Shown piece after piece: positions 57,097-64,000 of a DNA stretch of 64,000 bases. The position numbers and the translations under genes were made by a program. Source of the stretch: Oasisia sp. SBJ-2009 (taxonomy: Eukaryota; Annelida; Polychaeta; Sabellida; Siboglinidae). Positions within the stretch are counted from its first letter, which is position 1. Every line of letters starts with the position of its first letter. Under the pieces are notes generated by a model that saw only the letters and a program-made list of their open reading frames with translations, had not been told where the DNA came from and searched no databases. The stretch is from positions 51,141,858-51,205,857 of the forward strand of contig OZ024860.1 in NCBI GenBank assembly GCA_964017155.1. The letters are read 5' to 3'.

Positions 57097-58955
57097 CTGA
57101 AACCTGTTTGCCAGGTGACAAAATAATACTAACTTTTATTGTGTCTAAATATTTGAAAATCACGCTAGGAGGCGCAACAAGACATGTGGGTTTATGAATC
57201 GCAGATTCAACACATACTCTGGTCGTTACATACCTCGAAGCTATGGGGAGGGGGGGGGGGGGGGGAATTAAGGTTATCAAAGTACCTTTTCAAATGATGG
57301 TGAAACTTTGTAATATCTGCAACTGATATAACACTAGTATACTTGGCAGGATTGTTGCTTGTGTCAAGAGTACTAGACAAGCAGCAAATACATTTAAGGT
57401 GCTTTCCACCAGGAGTTTAAATGACCCCCTATGCGTTATGTTATATCCTTTATAAGAGTCTCACTGTCCCAATGAGACAAGCACACAACAGCCAAATAAG
57501 TAACAATTCATGGTTAAATTATGCGGTGACCGTTACCCGAATACATTCCAGAACGATGTGCTACCTCAAACGTATATTTCAATGGTTGTGTATCTAATTA
57601 ACTTACCTTTAAAAGGCTGTGTGATGTGTTTATGGAAATATTTTGTTTAAAGTATGTTTTGGTGTGGATCTGTCACCTGCTATCGTATGTGTGGTGTGCC
57701 ACAGATTATTTTGGAAAGTCGCAACAATCATAAAGTTACAATGATTGTTTATCCGTTTAATTTCTACTGAGTTCAAAGTAGATGCATGGCGCAATTGTCA
57801 AACACTAATAGTGCTGCCTTAGACTCTTATTAGTATGAACCAGGTACCAATCCAAATAAGCTAAAAGCTAAAAGCGTTTATCACTATCTGATTCAATACA
57901 AATTCAGGTATTAAACAAGTGCCTCTGTCACCAAATGTAATGGTGATTATTCAAACATGCACCATTTCAGAAGCGATGTGCAATTACAGTTAACATGTAT
58001 TGTATATCCATTAAAATGATGTATAACATATCGTTGTGAAATGGTGCTCTAACTGTGGAACGAACAAAACTATTGCCTATTTCAACCTTCTGAAATTACT
58101 ACGTACACAACATAAACACGTAGGTTTTAACACTCAGTCACTGGAGTATATAATGGAAACGATAACTATACAGGGTTTGCCTCAAAGCAACATCAACATA
58201 TCTTGAAACAGTGAATAATATATTCCTGATATAGAGTGAAACTCCTGGGTTAGATCAAGTTGGTTTGGAATAAACTACCTGAAACCTGAATGTTCAAAAA
58301 GGTGATAAAGAGAATAGCAAATTTACATTAAATGTAAAGTAAAGTAAAACATTAAGCTGATATGTAAACAATGTACACCTACTTCAACACCTGGAGTGTC
58401 GTGTTCTGCTTCAGTGCACCACACAGCTGCTCCATCAGATTGATGTCCAATGTACAGCCACTCAAGCTGAATGTGAAATAGTAGCACGATTAATAACACA
58501 GTTCCTGTAATAACACTTAGTCCGCAACTCACTTAGTCCGCACTAAAATAAATAAATATAATAAAGGTAAGATACAAAAGTAGTTCAGATAAGATATATG
58601 TGATAGTGAGGTTTTGATATACTTGATGTTGTAAGATGGCAATACAAAGTATTGAAACACATATTTACTGACCGGCTTTTACATGATTAGCTGATTTTTG
58701 ATTAAACATTCTCTTTGGAATGGCAAATTTCAGTTGTAGCAGGTGAAGGGCTGACTATAAGCAAACACGTTTACTCTGTAGAAAATGGATGTGCAATTAT
58801 CAAACACCTGTATGCCAGGTGACAAAATAATACTAACATTTATTGTGTCTAAATATTTGAAAATCACGTTAGGAGGCGCAACAAGACATGTGGGTTTATG
58901 AATCACAGAGTCAACACATACTCTGATCGTTACATACCTCGAAGCTATGGGGAGG
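57097..58955 (-). repeat. LRR tandem unit: end of copy 1 and full copy 2
   Basis: 57097-57240 is the right end of copy 1. Copy 2 starts after the G run at 57247-57265 and ends at about 58955 in another G run. The TTAAGG anchor is at 57268 and again at 58966, giving a unit of 1698 bp. Copies differ by scattered substitutions and small indels, for example a missing CATCAGGCC stretch near 57700. Confidence 0.9.
58383..58466 (-). CDS. LRR exon, 84 bp (copy 2 of the tandem unit)
   Basis: Identical in sequence, acceptor and donor to 52823-52906. It is the most 5' LRR exon in the window on the minus strand, so it would be read before the others. Flanks are nearly identical for hundreds of bases. 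Use of both copies in one transcript would put two identical repeats in tandem. Confidence 0.82.
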
Positions 58956-59851
58956 GGGGGGGGGATTAAGGTTATCAAAGTACCTTTTCAAATGATGGTG
59001 AAACTTTGTAATATCTGCAACTGATATAACACTAGTATACTTGGCAGGATTGTTGCTTGTGTCAAGAGTACTAGACCAGCAGCAAATACATTTAAGGTGC
59101 TTTCCATCAGGAGTTTAAATGACCCTCATCCTTTAAAAGAGTATAACTGTCCCAATGAGACAAGCACACAACAGCCAAATAAGTAACAATTCATGGTTAA
59201 ATTATGTGATGACCGTTACCCGAATAAATTCCAGAACGATGTGCTACCTCAAACGTATATTTCAATGGTTGTGTATCTAATTAACTTATCTTTAAAAAGG
59301 CTGTGTCATGTGTTTATGGAAATAATATTTTTAGAGTATGTTTTGGTGAGGAACTGTCACCTGCTATCGTATGTGTGGTGTGCCACATCAGGCCGCCATC
59401 AATAACGTGACAAATATTCAATTATTTTGGAAAGTCGCAACAATCAAAAAGTTACAATGATTGTTTATCCGTTTAATTTCTACTGAGTTCAAAGTAGATG
59501 CATGGCGCAATTGTCAAACACTAATAGTGCTACCTTAGACTCTTATTGGTATGAACCAGGTACCAATCCAAATAAGATAAAAGCGTTGATCACTGTCTGA
59601 TTCAATTCATATCCAAGTAATAAACAAGTGCCTCTGTCACCAAATGTAATGGAGAATATTCAAACCTGCACCATTCCAGAAGCGATGTACACTTACAGTC
59701 AACATGTATTGTATCTCCATTAAAATTATGTATAACATATCGTTGTGAAATGGTGCTCTAACTGTGGAATGAACAAAACTATTGCCTATTTCGGCCTTTT
59801 GAAATTACTACCTACACAACATAAACACGTACGTTTTAACACTCAGTCACT
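58956..59851 (-). repeat. LRR tandem unit, copy 3, truncated
   Basis: Starts with a G run at 58953-58964 and TTAAGG at 58966, and follows copies 1 and 2 to about 59851 (CACTCAGTCACTGGA). It then joins RTE sequence before the place where the LRR exon would lie, so this copy has no exon in view. Confidence 0.88.
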
Positions 59852-60118
59852 GGAACATGGTTATGGTGTGATGAATGACAATAGTGAACGCCTTGTTGAC
59901 TTCTGTTTAGACAACAACTATATAATTGGAGATACCATATTTGCACATCGAGAATCCATAAGCTCACCTGGAAATCACCTGATGGTAGAACAAGCAACCA
60001 CATTTATCACATTATCATAAATGAAAAATGGGGTAGGTCACTTCGAGATGTGAGAGTTTGCCTTGGAGCTGACATTTAGAGACAAGGTCCAAGAAGCCTA
60101 CAAAGGCAAAACTACGCA

Positions 60119-60874
60119 GTGAAAAAGAGTGCCATGAGTGAAAAGAGGTATTTTGTAGAAGGGCTGGCAGCAGAAGCTGAGTGTGTTGCAGGAAGGGGTG
60201 AACTGAGCACTGTCTATCAGATCTATAATGTATATAAACATCTCTATGACAATTATACTAATCACTCGGCCTCCGTGAAAGGCAAATATGGCAGCACTAT
60301 TGCAACTGAACGTGCACAGGTCGAAATATGGGTTGAGCACTTTTGTGAAGTCCTGAACCACCCCCAGTCAGATGAACCCGCCGAACCCCCACCAGCCCTG
60401 GATAACCTCATCATCGACACCAGACCCCCAACAGAAGCGGAAGTTAAAAACGTCATCAAATGTGAAGAAACCACAGGCATAGACTGCATTCATGCTGACA
60501 TATTGAAGGCCGACCTCAGAACAACTACCAGAATCATGACTGAATTGTCCGAGTCCATTTGGTACAAAGAGACTATCCCAAGTAACTGGGTTATAGTCTT
60601 TGACCCGATCCAGAGCGCGTATCGTCCGCACCACACCAACGAAGCAGCACTCGTGCGTATTAACGATGGCATTATGCAGGCACTCGACCGAAGAAAGGGA
60701 GTGACACTCGTCCTCCTTGATCTTACCGCAGCCTTTGACAGTGTGAACCTCGGTATACTATTGAAACAAATTAAATCCATCGGCATTTGTGAATCGGCGC
60801 TGGCGTGGATAGCATCCTACTTGTCGGACAGAACACTTGCTGCTAAGATTGAGGATGCCATATATCGCCGATAA
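60119..60874 (+). pseudogene. Chimeric RTE/L2 reading frame, 251 codons
   Basis: Residues 1-159 are RTE linker and early RT (VEIWVEHFCEVLNHPQ, DTRPPTEAEVKNVIK, TTGIDCIHADILK, KETIPSNWV). From residue 160 the frame enters the inserted L2 (DPIQSAYRPHHTNEAALVRI, LLDLTAAFDSVNLGILL) without a break and stops at a double TAA at 60872-60877. The fusion is an accident of insertion phase, not evidence for a functional hybrid. Confidence 0.85.
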
Positions 60875-62170
60875 TAACTGAACTATGGTGTATCTCATGG
60901 ATCGGTATTTGGTCCGTTACTGTTTACCACATATTGCCTGCCATTCACTGCCACATTCGCTAGACACCACTTGAAATACCATATGTATGCCGATGACATT
61001 CAACTTGATGTTGATTTCCCTCGAAACCAGCCTTGTGATGCAGATATTGCTAACCGCCGAATTGAAGCATGCACCACCGACATCAAGCGTTGGATGACGA
61101 GCCACCAACTGCTGCTGAATGAGACCAAGACCGAAACAATTGTTTTCTACGCCCGAAATGCCAGAGTCCCACGTTCAAATACGACAGTCGACGTATGTGG
61201 GTGTCATATAAAGCCTCAGCCGACAGTACGGGACTTCGGCATTTTCCTGGACAGCGGAATGGACATGTCGATGCAAGTTGCGCGAACATGTCAGGCGGCC
61301 TAATTCCAACTGCACAACATCGCCAAGATACGCCACTGCCTAACCATTGATGCGTGCAAAACAATCGTCCACGGTCTAGTGGCATCGAAGCAAGACTACG
61401 GAAATGCTGTGTTATGTGGCAGCAATGGACGATTGTTGCAGAAACTGCAACGAGTGCAACATTCGGCCGCGCGTGTAATTACGCAGCAGCGGCGCCGAGG
61501 CCACCTCCACATCACGCCAGTGTTGATAGCGGTACACTGGCTGCCGATTCCATGGTGCATAACATACAACATACTGGTTTTGACCTTCCGAACGATGCAC
61601 GACCTAGCGCCGCAATACACCACTGACATGATTACACAATATACGCCTGGTTGCCAGCTTCGCTCCGCCGAAAGCCGTCTCCTGAGAGTACCACGCCACA
61701 ATTTAGAACGCTATGGTCGGCGTGGCTTTTCAGTGACGGCTCCGCGCCTGTGGAACGATCTACCGGACAGTCTGCGCCTAATAGACTCATTTGAACTGTT
61801 TAAGTCCAACTTAAAAACACACAATTTTAAGGCCGCATTTGTAATCTACTAATGAGTTTATTTTAACTGTAATTACAGTTTTGCAATTGTTCTTCTTCAT
61901 TATTATTAAGTTATTCATATATTTTATTATTTAGTTATTATTTTTTTAAATTAATTTATTGCTGATAAGTTTAGCTTATGAACTAGGACTTTTATAAGTT
62001 TTATTTAATTATATATTTATTATTATCTAACATGCCGTCTTTACGTGCAAGTTTAAACTGATTATGAATACTGTAAATGTGTATTTGTTACTATGTATTT
62101 TATGGGCCTCTGAGTGGAAATCTTTCCGGATTTACGGCGCCTTACAAATAAATAATAATAATAAGTATTA
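60596..62170 (+). mobile_element. L2-like LINE, 5'-truncated, inserted in RTE copy B
   Basis: Bounded by a TTATA target duplication (60591-60595 and 62171-62175). RT blocks run in one frame: QSAYRPHHTNEAALVRI, LLDLTAAFDSVNLG, GVSHGSVFGPLLFTTYC (usual QGSVLGP), YHMYADDIQLD near 60980, then the C-terminal blocks to 61852. In-frame stops are at 60872-60877 and 61301-61303. A 3' UTR with AT-rich sequence and an AAT-type tail ends at the duplication. Confidence 0.9.
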
Positions 62171-62687
62171 TTATAAAGCTCCCTAAGAAAGTCAACATTC
62201 AAGTCTGTGATAACTGGCGAGGAATCACACACTTGTCCATCCCCAGCAAAGTCTTCTATAGAATCCCCCTTGGAAGAATCGAGACAGCTATTGACAAGAA
62301 GCTGAGGCAAGAACAAGCGGAATTCCGGAAGAGAAGAAGATGCACCTAGCAGATTTTTACATTGAGAAACTTCATAACTCAGGCTCTAGTATGGAACTAC
62401 CCACAGTATATCAACTTCATCGATTTCAAAAAGGCCTTTTGACAGTATCCAACATGACACCCACTCGAAGATCCTAAGATCCTATAGAGTACCCCCAAGG
62501 ATTGTCTCATTGGTAGAGAACTTTGACAACTACTTTGAATGCAGCGTCATCCTCAGCAATGGATCCTCTAAGAGGTTCCCAGGGAAAGCTGGTGTTATAT
62601 AAGGATGTGTCCTCTCGCCCATCCTCTTCTTGGTCGTCACCGACTGGGCTATGCGGAAAACTACGTCAGATAAACCCCCAGGTATCC

Positions 62688-63032
62688 CTTCTCTTCTCCT
62701 CATGGTTAGCTCATCACTCTATGTTAGCCACATATTTGTGACCAGAGTATTGTCGAGCTTGGTTTTCAGAGTTGTCCTTATCTAGAATTACTGAGTCCAC
62801 TACAGGTTACACATTTACCCCCTGTGTGGGATTTTTTACTTCCCCTGGCATAGACACCGGATAGAAGGGACCACCGGCTTTTAGTGTCTCTTCCGAAAGA
62901 CATAGGCAATGTGAGGTGAACGAAATTGCCTGAGTTTCGAAACGGCCGTAGGTGGGATTGAACCACCGTCCCCTCGATTGACAGTCCGGCGCTCTACCGC
63001 GCGACCACCGCTCCTCCTCACCGCGACCACCG
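62688..63032 (-). mobile_element. SINE family A, full copy inserted in RTE copy B
   Basis: Flanked by ATCC at 62684-62687 and 63033-63036; RTE copy A reads straight through this site. On the minus strand the head GGTGGTCGCGCGGTAGAGCG (A box) and GGTGGTTCAATCCC (B box) look like a tRNA, with CTGTCAA at the anticodon loop position. A central part with TCTTTCGGAAG follows, then a tail of about 150 bp. The head carries a short partial duplication of GCGGTGGTCGCG. Length 345 bp. Confidence 0.85.
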
Positions 63033-63739
63033 ATCCAGTGGACTCTCTTCTCTCAGATAGAAGACCTCGACTTTGCCGATGACCTTGCATTTCTATAAGT
63101 AAAGCTTGGCCATGTGCAGGAAAAACTGATAGATTAGACAAGGCACAAGAGATGAGTATCAATGCCACACCAACCGCACCTGTTACCCGTAAAGGTGAAC
63201 CACTTGAGTTTGTAGAGGACGTTACCTACCTGGGTAGTCTAATCAGTAAAGGAGTACAAAAATACATCAAAGCAAGCATGAGAAAAGCCCGTTGTGCCTT
63301 TGCCAAACTTCAGACCATTTGAAAGTCCAAGCAGTACCATGAAAACAAAGTTAAGAATTTACAACAGTAATGTGAAATTTATTTTACCACATGACTCACA
63401 GTGCTGGCGAGTGGTTAAAGGGAACATGGCAAACATCGACGCCTTCCACAATGGATGCTTGAGAAAGATCTGCGGGATATTCTGATCCAATAACATTTCT
63501 AACGTGGAATTTCACAAGAAGACGGGCTGCAATAGTACTGTCCTATAAGTGATATGCCGACGACTGAGATGCTAAGACACGTCCTGAGAATGCCTAATGA
63601 CCTACAGTTGCCCTAAGATGGACGCCACCCTATCGTGGGGCGAGGATCAGGCCGTAACTAAAGACAAGACCCTGTGGAAGAACGTTGCTGTAACCTTGTC
63701 CCCAAGGAGACGAAAAAGATAAGCCAAGCGAGTCATTGA

Positions 63740-64000
63740 TCGACTGGCCACACTGAACAATTGCTTGCATGGGGTATATTTAATCAATGCATGATTACTG
63801 TTATTAACGCACTCTATCGCTGTAAACTATATTTGAACGCACGTGGACAGGAATGCACTTGGCGCTGGTGGAGGAAACGAGAAGTGGAAAACTACTAGTG
63901 TTTGTCTAGTTGGTTGGTTATTGCAAACTGCATACGTCAAAACGGTAAGTTCTTATATAGCGCAATACCTAATATGACACATAGTTAGCCCAGCGGTATG
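63740..64000 (+). repeat. RTE copy B 3' UTR and start of an LRR-intron-like flank
   Basis: Matches 35620-35870 closely: TTACTGTTATTAACGCACTC, CTAGTTGGTTGGTTATTGCA, TAAGTTCTTATATAGCGC and AGCCCAGCGGTATG at the edge. In copy A this continues into the orphan LRR intron flank, so the same probably lies just beyond the window. Confidence 0.75.

Larger units (their letters stand above)
59852..64000 (+). mobile_element. RTE-like LINE copy B with nested insertions
   Basis: From 59855 it reads GVMNDNSERLVDFCLDNNYI then IGDTIFAH, and after a one-base shift HKLTWKSPDGRTSNHI, the RTE endonuclease end. RT linker and early blocks run to 60595, break for an L2 insertion (60596-62170), and resume KLPKKVNIQVCDNWRGI at 62175. 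Late RT runs to 62687, breaks for a SINE (62688-63032) and continues LDFADDLAFL and a C-terminal domain to about 63730. The 3' UTR matches copy A to the window edge. Many stops; dead. Confidence 0.85.

Noticed and set aside
62940..63020. A functional tRNA gene with GTC anticodon on the minus strand
   Set aside because: A and B boxes are good but the anticodon stem pairs poorly and the sequence continues into a SINE body that is repeated at 1644-1762.

Overview
The window looks like a piece of animal nuclear genome, most likely from a marine invertebrate; the species cannot be told from the sequence. It is AT-rich and intron-rich. It carries no bacterial-style operons. Long dinucleotide and trinucleotide microsatellites are common, and it holds many non-LTR retrotransposons (CR1/L2-like, RTE-like, Tx1-like, Rex1/CR1-like), a Ty3/Gypsy remnant, a Penelope-like GIY-YIG remnant, two tRNA-derived SINE families and a foldback MITE.

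The only host gene I can support is on the minus strand. It is a string of short exons, each coding one leucine-rich repeat of the ribonuclease-inhibitor/NLR type. Reading 5' to 3' on the minus strand they lie at 58383-58466, 52823-52906, 50272-50343, 43676-43759, 42895-42978, 40976-41059, 29997-30080 and 755-841. Each has an AG acceptor and a GT donor. All are phase-compatible: one base completes the previous codon and two bases are left over. Lengths are 84, 84, 72, 84, 84, 84, 84 and 87 bp. No NACHT, Death or other domain is visible, so the 5' part of the gene probably lies beyond the right edge.

The right third (51.66-59.85 kb) shows how the array grows. A unit of about 1.7 kb holding one LRR exon is repeated in tandem with poly-G tracts at its boundaries. 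Copy 1 is split by an apparently intact CR1/L2-like LINE (53236-57096, ORF of 1094 aa). Copy 2 is complete. Copy 3 is cut before its exon by an RTE element. Intron flanks of the older exons are also related to each other. One such flank at 35.85 kb, and probably another at the right edge of the window, follows an RTE 3' end where an exon would be expected.

Region by region: 0-7 kb, first LRR exon, LINE and SINE fragments, two local duplications; 7-17 kb, decayed L2-like LINE, Gypsy pol remnant with a zinc-finger 3' ORF, a 24-bp minisatellite and a Tx1-like LINE; 17-24 kb, 67-bp tandem repeat, palindromes, microsatellites, an L2 3' end and a dispersed repeat; 24-29 kb, a LINE nested in an older opposite-strand L2, a SINE, a foldback MITE and a GIY-YIG remnant; 30-44 kb, four LRR exons among LINE debris and very long microsatellites; 45-50 kb, an RTE-like LINE almost in one frame; 50-60 kb, three LRR exons and the tandem units; 60-64 kb, an RTE element with an L2 nested inside it and a SINE nested further on.

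All calls come from reading the sequence and from remembered family motifs; no alignment or database search was run. Repeat boundaries are good to a few bases where a target-site duplication is given and otherwise to tens of bases.
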